Below, piece by piece: positions 55,439-64,000 of a stretch of 64,000 bases of DNA. The translations under genes and the position numbers were made by a program. Below the pieces are notes generated by a model. That model saw only the letters and a list, made by a program, of their open reading frames with translations. It was not told the origin of the DNA and did no database searches. The stretch comes from CADEED01 sp035765415 (lineage in GTDB: Bacteria > Pseudomonadota > Gammaproteobacteria > Steroidobacterales > Steroidobacteraceae), in assembly GCA_035765415.1 (NCBI GenBank), contig DASTXR010000103.1, forward strand, positions 22,048 to 86,047. The letters are read 5' to 3'. Every line of letters begins with the position of its first letter. Position 1 is the stretch's first letter.

Positions 55439-55893
55439 TGGACCTCAAGGACCTGTATCGCGACGTGATCCTCGATCACAACAAGACGCCGCGCCTGTTC
55501 GGCCGCCTCGAGCCCGCGGATTCCGCCGCGGACGGCCACAACCCTTTGTGCGGCGATCGGCTGCACGTCACGCTGCGGCTCGAGGGCGACCGCGTCTCCG
55601 ACCTGCGCTTCGACGGCAAGGGTTGCGCCATTTCCGTCGCCTCGGCCTCGCTGATGTGCGAAGCGGTCAAAGGCAAGCGGCGTTCCGAGATCACGCACCT
55701 GTTCAACGAAGTACACGAAGTGCTCACGCGGCACGACGCGCCCATTCCGGAGGATCTCGGCAAACTCGCCGCGTTGTCGGGCGTGCGCGAATTTCCGGTG
55801 CGCGTGAAGTGCGCCAGCCTCTGCTGGCACACGCTGAATGCCGCGCTCGAGCGCAGCCCCGAAACTCTGAACGAGCCCGTGAAGACCGAGTAA
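55438..55893 (+). CDS. sufU: SufU-type sulfur-transfer protein
   Basis: A 151-residue IscU-like protein. Zinc/cluster ligands Cys38 and Asp40 (PLCGDRL), Cys63 (GKGCAIS) and Cys125 (KCASLCW) match SufU, and the insert before the last Cys (about residues 85-120) is the SufU hallmark. In Bacillus it is a zinc-dependent sulfur acceptor for SufS. It takes the place of SufE, which is absent here. Start overlaps sufS (TGATG). Confidence 0.93.
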   Translation: MDLKDLYRDVILDHNKTPRLFGRLEPADSAADGHNPLCGDRLHVTLRLEGDRVSDLRFDGKGCAISVASASLMCEAVKGKRRSEITHLFNEVHEVLTRHDAPIPEDLGKLAALSGVREFPVRVKCASLCWHTLNAALERSPETLNEPVKTE

Positions 55894-55895
55894 CG

Positions 55896-56447
55896 ATGAG
55901 AACGCACGAGAACGAACCCTTTGTGCTTCGCCGCGATGTCAAAGCGGTGATGGTGCCCGCCGGAATCGAAATCGAGCTCAAGTCGGGACAGTCTGGTTTC
56001 ATCACGCAGGCGCTGGGCGGCAGCTTCACGCTGTACATGGAAGGCAACCTGTTCCGCCTGGCCGGCGCGGACGCCGACGCCATCGGCAAGGACGTGGTGA
56101 GAGCGCCCGAGTTGCCGCCCGATTCCACCGAGGACGACGTGCTCGCGCTGGCCTGGGAACAACTGCGCACGTGTTACGACCCCGAGATTCCCATCAACAT
56201 CGTGGACCTCGGGCTCATCTACGAATGCACGGTGAGCGCGCGGCCCGAGGGCGGGCGCGTGGTGCACGTGCGGCTCACGCTCACGGCGCCGGGCTGCGGC
56301 ATGGGCGACGTGCTGGTCCAGGACATCAGGCAGAAGCTCGAGATCATTCCCACCGTCGCCTCGGCCGACGTCGAACTGGTGTTCGATCCGCCGTGGAACC
56401 AGTCGATGATGACCGAGGCCGCCCGGCTGCAGACGGGGATGTTCTAA
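55896..56447 (+). CDS. sufT: SufT-type Fe-S assembly protein (MIP18/DUF59)
   Basis: A 183-residue protein. The N-terminal part (about 1-75) is the SufT-specific extension (VMVPAGIEIELKSGQSGFITQALGGSFTLYM), then a DUF59/MIP18 domain (ALAWEQLRTCYDPEIPINIVDLGLIYECTV; LTAPGCGMGDVLVQDIRQKL). Members aid maturation of Fe-S proteins under high demand. ATG 55896 lies two bases after the sufU stop. Confidence 0.92.
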   Translation: MRTHENEPFVLRRDVKAVMVPAGIEIELKSGQSGFITQALGGSFTLYMEGNLFRLAGADADAIGKDVVRAPELPPDSTEDDVLALAWEQLRTCYDPEIPINIVDLGLIYECTVSARPEGGRVVHVRLTLTAPGCGMGDVLVQDIRQKLEIIPTVASADVELVFDPPWNQSMMTEAARLQTGMF

Positions 56448-56453
56448 CCACTT

Positions 56454-56762
56454 ATGTCCGGATGGACCGATATCGGGAGCCTCTCGGAACTCGAATCCAG
56501 TTCACGTCTCGAGGGCGATGTCGACGGCTACCGCGTGCGGGTGGCGCGGGTAAATGGGATGCTGTATGCATTCGAAGACCGCTGTACCCACGACGATTCA
56601 CCCTTTGACGATGCTCCCATCGAGGACACCGAAATCATCTGCCCGCGCCACGGCGCGCGCTTCTGCCTGCGCACCGGCGCAGCGCTCTCCCCGCCTGCCT
56701 ACGAGCCGTTGCGGATATTCGCTGTGCGCGAGAACGCCGGCCGGGTCGAGGTACTTGCGTGA
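56454..56762 (+). CDS. Rieske-type [2Fe-2S] ferredoxin
   Basis: A 102-residue non-haem Rieske ferredoxin. Cluster ligands are in RCTHDDSP and ICPRHGARF (Cys-X-His ... Cys-X-X-His). Proteins of this type transfer electrons to oxygenases or may serve Fe-S trafficking. It is the last member of the SUF run by spacing, and its stop overlaps sixA (GTGA). Confidence 0.92.
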   Translation: MSGWTDIGSLSELESSSRLEGDVDGYRVRVARVNGMLYAFEDRCTHDDSPFDDAPIEDTEIICPRHGARFCLRTGAALSPPAYEPLRIFAVRENAGRVEVLA

Positions 56763-57277
56763 ACCCTGAGGCCGGCAGGCGCCTGACGCTGGTCCGGCAC
56801 GCCAACGCCGAGCAGGACGCCGATGTGCGCGACTTCGAGCGCCCGCTGAGCCGCAAGGGCCAGAACGAAGTGCTGGAAATGGCGCGGCGCTTTCAGGAAC
56901 GCGGCCTCATCCCCGATCTCATTCTCGCGAGCGCCGCCACGCGTACGCGCGAAACCGCCGAGACCTTCGCCAAGGTGTTGGGCGTGCCCGGGCGGTTGCT
57001 GCAGGCCGACGATGCGCTGTACCTGGCCGAGGGTGACTACATCCTGAGCGCCATCCGCGCCGTCGGGCCGCGCGTCACGCATCTCATGGTCATCGGCCAC
57101 AACCCGGGGATTTCGGCGGCGGCGATTTCTCTCGCACCGGAAGCCATCACCAACGACCTGCCTACCTGCGGCACGCTGACCATGACCGTGAACTGTCCCA
57201 CGTGGAATCTCATCGACCGACGTTGCGTGCGCGATTCCGAGCGCGATTCGCCACGCAAGTTCTTCGATTTCGGCTAA
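56759..57277 (+). CDS. sixA: Phosphohistidine phosphatase SixA
   Basis: A 172-residue histidine phosphatase that removes phosphate from phosphohistidine in signalling or PTS proteins. The RHG motif is LVRHANAEQD, the second Arg is in ATRTRETAE, the second catalytic His in VIGHNPGIS. GTG 56759 overlaps the Rieske stop. Its TAA stop (57275-57277) lies at the first bases of the palindromic element that follows. Confidence 0.88.
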   Translation: MNPEAGRRLTLVRHANAEQDADVRDFERPLSRKGQNEVLEMARRFQERGLIPDLILASAATRTRETAETFAKVLGVPGRLLQADDALYLAEGDYILSAIRAVGPRVTHLMVIGHNPGISAAAISLAPEAITNDLPTCGTLTMTVNCPTWNLIDRRCVRDSERDSPRKFFDFG

Positions 57278-57669
57278 TGGGGGCAGCCCCCATTTCCTAG
57301 CAAAAGGGGACGGACCTGGGCGGTGGAGCGTCAGCGCGTGAAGGAGGACAGGCTTCCGGCGCGAAACGGAGGGCGCGCTTGAGAGCTGTCAGCGCTTCGT
57401 TAACTGGCGCGCTAAACGCACATGCAGGATCGAACCACCAGGAGGATCTGCGCGGTGATCGCCTCGTGCTGCGCCGCCCTCCATGTTCGCGCCGGAAGCC
57501 TGTCCTTCTTCCCGCGCTGACGCGCCAAAGGCGTGCCTCGATCCGCCTTCAAGGAAATCGGAATACGGGACCCGGAACGTACTGCGAGCGGCCGCGTGAC
57601 CTGTACGCGCTGACGCTCCACCGATGAGGTGCGGCCCCTTTTGCTAGGAAATGGGGAGTGTCCCCATTA
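57275..57669. repeat. ~395-bp imperfect palindromic element (MITE/REP-like)
   Basis: Both ends read inward as TAATGGGG, a small hairpin, then CCCCATTTCCTAGCAAAAGGGG (split: CCCCATTTCC and TAGCAAAAGGGG), at 57275-57310 and 57634-57669. Further in, GGTGGAGCGTCAGCGCGT and GGACAGGCTTCCGGCGCGAA also occur in both arms in inverted order; the right arm carries roughly 95 extra bases between them. No transposase frame is visible, so it looks non-autonomous. The stops of both convergent flanking genes lie in its terminal bases. Confidence 0.8.
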
Positions 57670-59514
57670 ACTGCTGCGCGCGACCTGGGTGATATCGACG
57701 ACGGCGCCCTGGTCGCGCTCGCGCCGCACGCCGGGAAGGCTCAGCACCTGCGGATCGCCGACGGTGCAGCAATCGCGGCCGGCCTGCTTCGAGCGGTACA
57801 GCGCTTCATCGGCGATGCGGATCAGCGTTTCGCGATCGCGCGTCATCGACGAATCGGAGATTCCGAAGCTCGCGGTGAACACGGGGCTTCCGGTCACCAG
57901 GTGCGCCTGCGCGAGCGCGGCGCGCAGCCGGCCAACGACTTCCGAAGCGCGCTCGGCGTTAGCGCCGGGCAGCAACAACGCAAATTCCTCGCCGCCCCAA
58001 CGCACCACGTGATCGCGGTCGCGGACCACGCCGAGCGCCGTATCGGCAAACAGCTTGAGCGCCCGATCGCCGGACTCATGACCCTGCGTGTCGTTGAGGC
58101 GCTTGAAGTAGTCGAGATCGGCCATGACGACGGCGAATGCCGAATCGACGGCCATGAGGTTGTTGAGCACTTCTTCGGCCGCACGCCGATTGGACAGGCC
58201 GGTCAGGCTGTCGGTGCTCGCCTGCAGCTGCGAACGCTCGAAGGCGCGCAACGTACCGATGCGCGTGCCGGCGTGCACACCCAGCGCCGTGAGCTGCGCG
58301 ATCTGTTCGGGATTCGGTGGTTTGCCCTTGGCGCCCGCGACGTGTAATACGCCGAGCGCGCGGCCCATGAAATTCACCGGCACGCAGGCCGCGGACAGCG
58401 ATCCGCCCATGCGACCCAGCAATTTCGGACACGCGTTGAGCGCCTCGGCGTCCGGGAATATCTGCGGATGCCCGCGACGAACCGCGATGCAGCTATAGGG
58501 CGACTCCACCGAACAGTTCGGCGAACCGTTCTTCGGATGCACGCAGGCGCGTTCGAGATGCGCGCGCGAGGAGTCCGCGAGCAGCAGCTCCATCGGGTGC
58601 ACGTCCGAGATCGCGCTCATGGCGCGCGCGATCACCCGGTCCGCTTCGGCCTCGGAGTCCGCCATCTCCAGCGCCTCGACGAGCTGGTTGCTGAACGTGC
58701 TTCGGCCCGCCTCGGAACGCAGGCGCGTCAGCATCCCCTGCATGGTGTCGGCCAGCAGGTTGATCATGCGCGCGAGCCCGCTGACCTCGTCGGACCCATG
58801 CGTCTCGCAGCGATTGTCCATGTCGCCGGCCGCGAGCGCCTGCGCCACTTCACCCACGTCGCGCAGCGCGTTCCGGATGGAATTCGCGATGGCCCAGAAC
58901 ACGAGCATCGCCACGATGGCAGCGGCCATCGCGCCACCGATCAGCCACAGTTTCACTTCGCCCGATCGATCCGCTTCGGCGAGCACGCGCGACTCGACGC
59001 GCTGCAAGACGGCGCGCATGCGCGTCATCGATTCGCGCAATGCGACCTCGAGCGCGGCCCGGCGAGGCTCGAGTTCGGCAAACGCCCAGGCCGTGGCGCC
59101 GCCCGCACCGCCGCCCTGGCGAATGTATTCCTCGACCGATTCGAGATACTGCGCGGCCGGCGTGCGCAGCGTATCGGTGATCGCGATCACTTCGGCAGTT
59201 CCCGGCAGCGCCCACGTGAGGTCCATCTGCGCGCGCAGGGCGCCGACGAGGTTGTTAGGCGCCTTGCCCGGCGCGGCGGCCGCCGACTGCAGTTCCGCGG
59301 AGATGTTTCCCTGCAGCGTGAGCGCGCGATCCAGCGAGCGCTGGACGGCCGCGACGCGCGCCAGGTCGGCGCTCGCCTCGGTCTGCAGATTCATGGCATG
59401 CAGGCAGCCGGCGACCAGGCCGGCCTCTGCGAGCACCAGCACCGCCAGCATTATGTAGAAGCGCCCGGTGATGGGAATCGACGCAAACCACCGGCGCGTG
59501 TGTCTTCCTGTCAT
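57667..59514 (-). CDS. Membrane diguanylate cyclase (HAMP-GAF-GGDEF)
   Basis: A 615-residue enzyme expected to make cyclic di-GMP. TM1 at about 17-38 (FYIMLAVLVLAEAGLVAGCL), a periplasmic sensor region (40-185), TM2 near 190-210 (LWLIGGAMAAAIVAMLVFWAI), HAMP (about 210-265), a GAF-like domain (about 275-435) with several Cys, and GGDEF (about 440-590) with active GGEEF at 507-511. An inhibitory RxxD site (RDRD) sits five residues before it, so product feedback is likely. Start ATG 59514; the open frame extends further without conservation. Its stop lies in the palindromic element. Confidence 0.9.
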   Translation of the reverse strand: MTGRHTRRWFASIPITGRFYIMLAVLVLAEAGLVAGCLHAMNLQTEASADLARVAAVQRSLDRALTLQGNISAELQSAAAAPGKAPNNLVGALRAQMDLTWALPGTAEVIAITDTLRTPAAQYLESVEEYIRQGGGAGGATAWAFAELEPRRAALEVALRESMTRMRAVLQRVESRVLAEADRSGEVKLWLIGGAMAAAIVAMLVFWAIANSIRNALRDVGEVAQALAAGDMDNRCETHGSDEVSGLARMINLLADTMQGMLTRLRSEAGRSTFSNQLVEALEMADSEAEADRVIARAMSAISDVHPMELLLADSSRAHLERACVHPKNGSPNCSVESPYSCIAVRRGHPQIFPDAEALNACPKLLGRMGGSLSAACVPVNFMGRALGVLHVAGAKGKPPNPEQIAQLTALGVHAGTRIGTLRAFERSQLQASTDSLTGLSNRRAAEEVLNNLMAVDSAFAVVMADLDYFKRLNDTQGHESGDRALKLFADTALGVVRDRDHVVRWGGEEFALLLPGANAERASEVVGRLRAALAQAHLVTGSPVFTASFGISDSSMTRDRETLIRIADEALYRSKQAGRDCCTVGDPQVLSLPGVRRERDQGAVVDITQVARSS

Positions 59515-59663
59515 CTCGCTACGCCCCTCCCGGCGAATCGCACAGGAAGGTATCGGCGGCGCCGGGGCGGACCTTAGGTCGGCGAAGCGCGATCGGCACC
59601 GCGCCACGGGACGCAGTGCTCAATTTCGCCAAATCCGCGAACGGCGCCTGCGTGCTGGCGCGC

Positions 59664-62600
59664 CTAGAGGGCAGCCAGCGACAACAGCCCCGCGTTGCCG
59701 CCAATCGCCGCGGTGTTGGTGGTGATGGTCTGTTCCGTTGCCATGCGATGCAGGTAGTGAGGGCCGCCGGCCTTGGGCCCGGTGCCGGACAAACCCATTC
59801 CACCGAATGGCTGCACGCCCACCACCGCGCCGATCATGTTCCGGTTGATGTAGACGTTGCCCACACGCAGCTGCCGCGCAATGCGCTGCGCCAGCCCATC
59901 GATGCGCGTGTGAATCCCGAGCGTGAGGCCGAAACCCAGCGCGTTCACGGCGGCGATCACCGCATCCAGATCGCGCGCGCGATAACTGACCACGTGGACC
60001 ACCGGGCCGAACACCTCGCGCCTGAGGTCGCTCAGGGCGGAGATCTCCACCGCGAGCGGCGCGAAAAAGCGGCCGCGTGTGTGGGCGCCGCTTCGGGCGC
60101 GATGGCTCCAGGGCGCGCCCTTGACGATTTCGCCCGCGTGTTTCTCCAGCATCGACAACGCCTCGTCGTCGATCACCGGGCCCACGTCGGTTCCGAGACG
60201 AGACGGGTCGCCCAGCACCAGCTCATCCATGCAGCCGGCCAACAAGGTCTTCACGCGCGGCGCGATCTCCTCCTGCACCAGCAGTACGCGCAGCGCCGAG
60301 CATCGTTGCCCCGCGCTGTTGAAGCCCGAATGCACCACGTCGAGCACGAGTTGCTCGGCGAGCGCGGAGCTGTCGGCCAGCATCACGTTGAGACCGCCGG
60401 TTTCCGCGATGAGCGTGCCGATGGCCCCCGGCCTCGCCGCCATCGACCGCTCGATGAGCCGCGCGGTTTCCGTGGAGCCCGTGAAGACCACACCCGCGAG
60501 CCGCGGGTCGCGCGTCAGCGCGCCACCCACTTCGGCGCCGTCGCCCGGCACGAACTGCAGCGCCTCGGGCGGAACGCCTGCCTGCAGCAGAAGCGCCGTG
60601 GCATAGGCGGCGGTCAGCGGCGTCTGTTCGGCGGGCTTGGCAACCACGGTATTACCCGCGGCCAGCGCGGCGGCCACCTGCCCGGTGTAGATAGCCAGCG
60701 GGAAATTCCAGGGACTGATGCAGCCGAACACACCCTTGCCGCGCAGCCGCAGCAGGTTGCGCTCACCCGTGGGTCCCGGCAGCGTCGATTCATGCGAGAA
60801 GTCGCGACGCGCGCGCGCCGCGTAGTAGCGCAGGAAATCGACGGCCTCGCGCACCTCGCCGATGGCGTCGGGCAGCGTCTTGCCGGCTTCGCGAACGCAT
60901 CGCGCCACGAAAGCCGCGGTGTGCTCTTCGAACAGCGTTGCCGCGCGCTCGAGGATCGCCGCGCGATTTTCGCCACCCGTCGCGTCCCATTCGTCCTGCG
61001 CGCGCAATGCCTCGCCGATGGCGCTTGCCACGATCGCCGCATCCGCGGACGTCACGCTGCCGATCTGCTCGGCGGTGTCGGCCGGATTGAACAGCGCACT
61101 CGCCTTCCCGGTCTGCGTCTTGCCGGACAGGATGGGCGCCGCGCTCCAGGTTTGTTGTGAGGCGCGCTCCATGTCGCGCAACAACCCATCCACCGCCTGT
61201 CCGTCGGCGAAATTGAAGCCCGCGGAATTCGCACGTTCCGGCGCGAACAGGTTCAGCGGCAGCGGGATGCGCGGATGCGCCACGCGTTCGAGGGCGTCCA
61301 CTTCGGCGATGGGATCCGCCACCACTTCTTCGGCCGGCAGGCTCGCATCGACGATGCGATTGACGAACGAAGTATTGGCGCCGTTTTCCAGCAGGCGCCG
61401 CACGAGATAGGGCAACAGGTCCTCGTGCGCGCCGACCGGCGCGTACACGCGGCACGGAAACCTGCCCCACGGACCCCGCACCACGCTGTCGTAGAGCTCC
61501 GCGCCCATGCCATGCAGGCGCTGGAATTCGAATCGATTGGCGTCCCCGCCGAACACTTCCGCCACGTGCGCGATGGTGTGCGCGTTGTGCGTGGCGAACT
61601 GTGGGTACACGCGTTCGCCGGCCTTTTCCAGCAGCCGCGCGCACGCCAGGTAGGACACGTCGGTGTTGGCCTTGCGCGTGAAAACCGGGTAGCCGGCGAG
61701 CCCGCGCTCCTGCGCGCGCTTGATCTCGCTATCCCAGTACGCGCCCTTGACCAGCCGCAGCGTGATGCGCCTGTCGGTTTCCCGCAGTCGCTTCACCAGC
61801 CACTCGATGGTGGCGTAGGCGCGCTTCTGGTAGGCCTGCACCGCAAGCCCGAAGCCCGCAAACCCTCGCGTGACGTCACTTTCGAGCAGCCGCTCGACTA
61901 ACAACAGCGACAGCTCGAGCCGCTCCGCCTCTTCGGCGTCGAGCGTCACACCGATGCCGGCATCGCGCGCCTGGCGCACCAGCGATTCGATGACGGGATA
62001 GAGCTCGGCCATGACGCGGCCCGCATGCGCGAACTCATAACGCGGATGCAGCGCCGACAGCTTGATGGAGATGCTGTGACGCGCGGTGATCGACTCGCGC
62101 GCCTGCACCGACCTGCCCACGGCCGCGATGGCCGCCGCATATTTCTCGCGATAACGCTCGGCATCCGCGCGCGTGAGCGCGGCCTCTCCCAGCATGTCGA
62201 AGGAGTAGCGATAGTCGCGCTCCTCCTTGCCGGCAGCGCGCGTCAACGCGCTTTCGATGTCACGGCCCATGACGAACTGGTGACCGAGAATGCGCATGGC
62301 TTGTTTGAGCGCGGCGCGCGCCACGGGCTCCCCGAGCTTGCCCACCAGCCGTGCATACCAGGACCGGGCCTCGCCCACTTCATTGCGATCGAGCGCGACG
62401 ACGCGGCCCGTCAGCATCAGGCCCCACGTCGATGCATTCACCAGCATGGAGTCGGAATCGCCCAGGTGGTCGTCCCACGCACCGCTCGGGATCTTGTCGG
62501 CAATGAGCCGGTCGGCGGTCTCGCCGTCGGGAATACGCAGCAGCGCTTCGGCGAGGCACATGAGGATGACACCCTCGCGCGATGCGAGGCTGTACTCACG

Positions 62601-62813
62601 CAGGAAGGCATCCAGCGCGCCACCACTGCCGCGCGCCGAGCGCACGGCCTGCACCAGCGCCAGCGCCCGCGCCCCGGTGTTCCTGGCGGCCGCTTCGGGA
62701 AGCCGCGCCAGGTCCGCGAGAGCGCGTACAAGTGGTTGTTCTTCGGTGAGAAATTGCGGATTGATCGCCTTGGCGATGGCGTCCGGACGTTCGAGCCTGG
62801 AAAAAATGGTCAT
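59664..62813 (-). CDS. putA: Bifunctional proline dehydrogenase / glutamate-semialdehyde dehydrogenase
   Basis: A 1049-residue PutA that oxidises proline to glutamate. The FAD proline-dehydrogenase barrel covers about 120-480 (EYRYSFDMLGEAALTRADAERY-like, SIKLSALHPRYEFAH, LVKGAYWDSEIKRAQ, FATHNAHTIAHV). The aldehyde-dehydrogenase half has GCISPWNFPLAIYTGQ, VFTGSTETARLIERS, LIAETGGLNVML (Glu) and FNSAGQRCSALRVLL (catalytic Cys). It lacks the RHH DNA-binding domain of E. coli PutA and the extra C-terminal domain, so it is the short catalytic type, not a repressor. It is divergent from the thioredoxin/TPR gene. Confidence 0.95.
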   Translation of the reverse strand: MTIFSRLERPDAIAKAINPQFLTEEQPLVRALADLARLPEAAARNTGARALALVQAVRSARGSGGALDAFLREYSLASREGVILMCLAEALLRIPDGETADRLIADKIPSGAWDDHLGDSDSMLVNASTWGLMLTGRVVALDRNEVGEARSWYARLVGKLGEPVARAALKQAMRILGHQFVMGRDIESALTRAAGKEERDYRYSFDMLGEAALTRADAERYREKYAAAIAAVGRSVQARESITARHSISIKLSALHPRYEFAHAGRVMAELYPVIESLVRQARDAGIGVTLDAEEAERLELSLLLVERLLESDVTRGFAGFGLAVQAYQKRAYATIEWLVKRLRETDRRITLRLVKGAYWDSEIKRAQERGLAGYPVFTRKANTDVSYLACARLLEKAGERVYPQFATHNAHTIAHVAEVFGGDANRFEFQRLHGMGAELYDSVVRGPWGRFPCRVYAPVGAHEDLLPYLVRRLLENGANTSFVNRIVDASLPAEEVVADPIAEVDALERVAHPRIPLPLNLFAPERANSAGFNFADGQAVDGLLRDMERASQQTWSAAPILSGKTQTGKASALFNPADTAEQIGSVTSADAAIVASAIGEALRAQDEWDATGGENRAAILERAATLFEEHTAAFVARCVREAGKTLPDAIGEVREAVDFLRYYAARARRDFSHESTLPGPTGERNLLRLRGKGVFGCISPWNFPLAIYTGQVAAALAAGNTVVAKPAEQTPLTAAYATALLLQAGVPPEALQFVPGDGAEVGGALTRDPRLAGVVFTGSTETARLIERSMAARPGAIGTLIAETGGLNVMLADSSALAEQLVLDVVHSGFNSAGQRCSALRVLLVQEEIAPRVKTLLAGCMDELVLGDPSRLGTDVGPVIDDEALSMLEKHAGEIVKGAPWSHRARSGAHTRGRFFAPLAVEISALSDLRREVFGPVVHVVSYRARDLDAVIAAVNALGFGLTLGIHTRIDGLAQRIARQLRVGNVYINRNMIGAVVGVQPFGGMGLSGTGPKAGGPHYLHRMATEQTITTNTAAIGGNAGLLSLAAL

Positions 62814-62861
62814 GGCGAAATTCTATTGAATTAGGCGCGTTGCGTCCCAATAGCCGGGGCC

Positions 62862-63680
62862 ATGAGTGCATCAGTATCGGCCGTAACCACGGCAACCTTC
62901 CCCGCCGAGGTCGTCAGCGCCTCCTCTTCCCAACCGGTTCTCGTCGACTTCTGGGCCCCGTGGTGCGGCCCCTGTCGCTCGCTCGCGCCCGTGCTCGAAC
63001 AGCTGGCCGAAGAAAACGCCGGCAAGATCAAGGTAGTCAAGATCAACACCGACGAGAACCAGGACCTGGCGCAGCAGTTCAACATCCGCGGCATTCCGGC
63101 CGTGAAGTTGTTCCGCAACGGTCGCGTGGTCGATGAGTTCGATGGCGCGCGGCCGCTCTCACAAGTGCGCGCGTTCCTCGAGCCGCATATGCCGCGCGCG
63201 TCGGCCGCCGGGCAACTCGCCGCGCACGAGCTCGCAAACCACGGCGACTATGCGGGCGCGGTGATCCAGCTTCGCAAGGTGGCCGAATCGGATCCGTCCA
63301 ATTTCGAGGCCCGTCGCGATCTGGCGAGGTATCTCGCGCTTTCCGGTGAAGTCGTGGAAGCGTCAAAAGTATTGGGCCAGCTTCCGCCACAGGTGCAGAC
63401 CGATCCCTCCACCAACTCGGTTCGCGCGCTCATCCATTTCGCAGCGCTCGCCACCGAGGAAGCCGCGCGCACCGACAGCCTGCGCGCGGGCGCCGCGCGT
63501 TCGCTGCTCGGCGGCAGCCCCGATGCGGCCATCGAGTCGCTGCTCACGCGCATGCAGGGCGATCGCCTGTTTGCCACGCGCGCTGGCCGTGAAGACCTGC
63601 TGCAGGCCTTCGCGCTGTTGCCGCCCGACGATGCACGCGTATCCGGCTGGCGCCGGCGGCTCGCCGCGCTGCTCAACTAA
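62862..63680 (+). CDS. Thioredoxin-fold / TPR co-chaperone-like protein (YbbN/CnoX family)
   Basis: A 272-residue protein. The N-terminal thioredoxin domain (about 10-110) has the active-site motif FWAPWCGPCRS, cis-Pro in IRGIPAVKLF; the rest is a TPR-like helical domain (AAHELANHGDYAGAVIQLRKVAESDPSNFEARRDLARYLALSGE). E. coli CnoX (YbbN) has the same architecture but a defective Cys motif; here both Cys are present, so redox activity is expected. Start ATG 62862, 48 bases from the divergent putA start. Confidence 0.9.
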   Translation: MSASVSAVTTATFPAEVVSASSSQPVLVDFWAPWCGPCRSLAPVLEQLAEENAGKIKVVKINTDENQDLAQQFNIRGIPAVKLFRNGRVVDEFDGARPLSQVRAFLEPHMPRASAAGQLAAHELANHGDYAGAVIQLRKVAESDPSNFEARRDLARYLALSGEVVEASKVLGQLPPQVQTDPSTNSVRALIHFAALATEEAARTDSLRAGAARSLLGGSPDAAIESLLTRMQGDRLFATRAGREDLLQAFALLPPDDARVSGWRRRLAALLN

Positions 63681-63745
63681 TCCATTGAGTTTCGGCCCGG
63701 CTGGCGCGACGCTTGGCCCCTCGCAGGTTCAGGGGAATGCGTCTC

Positions 63746-64000
63746 ATGGATCGCAGATCAGCCTCGCGCAGCAGGACGCGCCGGAAATTCGTCGGTGAAA
63801 TCGCAGCTATCGCCGGCATTACACCATTACTCATTCGTGGCGCCGCGGCGCAATCCGCAGCGCGCGTGCCGCGCATCGGCTACCTGGGCGGAGATTTTCC
63901 CGAGCTTCGCAACGCCTTCATGAACGAATTGCGTGCCCGGGGGTTCGTCGATGGCGAGAACGTCCACATCGAAAGACGCCTCGTGAACGATCTGTCGGAA
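63746..64000 (+). CDS. ABC transporter substrate-binding protein, N-terminal part (runs off the window)
   Basis: The first 85 residues of a protein of the ABC-type substrate-binding family often seen in multicopy near tryptophan/branched-substrate transporters (PF04392-like): PRIGYLGGDFPELRNAFMNELRARGFVDGENVHIERR. The N-terminus has a twin-arginine-like signal (TRRKFVGEIAAIAG). AGGGGA lies nine bases before ATG 63746; an ATG at 63737 abuts that site and is less likely. No stop occurs before the window end. Confidence 0.78.
   Translation, partial: MDRRSASRSRTRRKFVGEIAAIAGITPLLIRGAAAQSAARVPRIGYLGGDFPELRNAFMNELRARGFVDGENVHIERRLVNDLSE

Noticed and set aside
57412..57621. A 69-codon minus-strand ORF inside the palindromic element as a transposase
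   Set aside because: No tyrosine-transposase HUH motif, no recognisable domain, and it runs through the inverted arms.

Overview
The window is a chromosomal segment of a GC-rich Gammaproteobacterium. The evidence is the dnaX / 4.5S RNA / tRNA-Ser block, the dapA-bamC and gcvR-bcp divergent pair arranged as in enterics, BepA, a full Mla lipid-transport set and a SUF operon. The mass of TonB machinery suggests a soil or freshwater lineage near Steroidobacterales or Xanthomonadales; that placement is inference, as no rRNA gene is present.

Layout. 1-6.2 kb is housekeeping: partial dnaX, ffs, tRNA-Ser(GGA), a miniature BamC-like lipoprotein, dapA, then gcvR, bcp, a PIN-PhoH ATPase and bepA. 6.2-11.7 kb is a seven-gene TonB-energising operon (DUF3450, TtpC-type ExbB, ExbB, two ExbD, TonB, TPR protein) on the minus strand. 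11.8-20.7 kb, divergent from it, holds four large exported amidase-signature (AS) enzymes with a JmjC/cupin oxygenase between the third and fourth. 20.7-22.6 kb holds a small unknown protein, a secreted YciI-like protein, a GNAT acetyltransferase and a GAF remnant. 22.6-42.2 kb is one tightly packed minus-strand array, in reading order: FecI-type sigma factor, FecR, STN-TonB receptor, a second paralogous TonB receptor, a frameshifted membrane protein, four more exported amidases, RND adaptor, RND pump. 42.6-50.2 kb holds mlaA, a sugar-acid cluster (split UxaA dehydratase, FAH-family hydrolase, FMN lactate-type dehydrogenase) and the mlaFEDCB operon. 50.3-57.3 kb is a SUF operon (Rrf2 regulator, sufB, C, D, S, U, T, Rieske ferredoxin) with sixA. 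A ~395-bp palindromic element follows, then a diguanylate cyclase, putA, a thioredoxin/TPR protein and the start of an ABC substrate-binding protein.

The most striking content is 6.2-42.2 kb: eight exported amidases, two outer-membrane receptors under a FecI/FecR switch, a complete dedicated TonB motor and an RND pump, all adjacent. I read this as one system that senses, imports, cleaves and exports products of an amide-rich compound such as a peptide, lipopeptide or polyamide. The substrate is not visible in the sequence. Both receptors carry an EF-hand-like loop, and the second has its ribosome-binding site partly inside a hairpin.

Start codons were chosen from in-frame overlaps and Shine-Dalgarno sites; uncertain ones are flagged.
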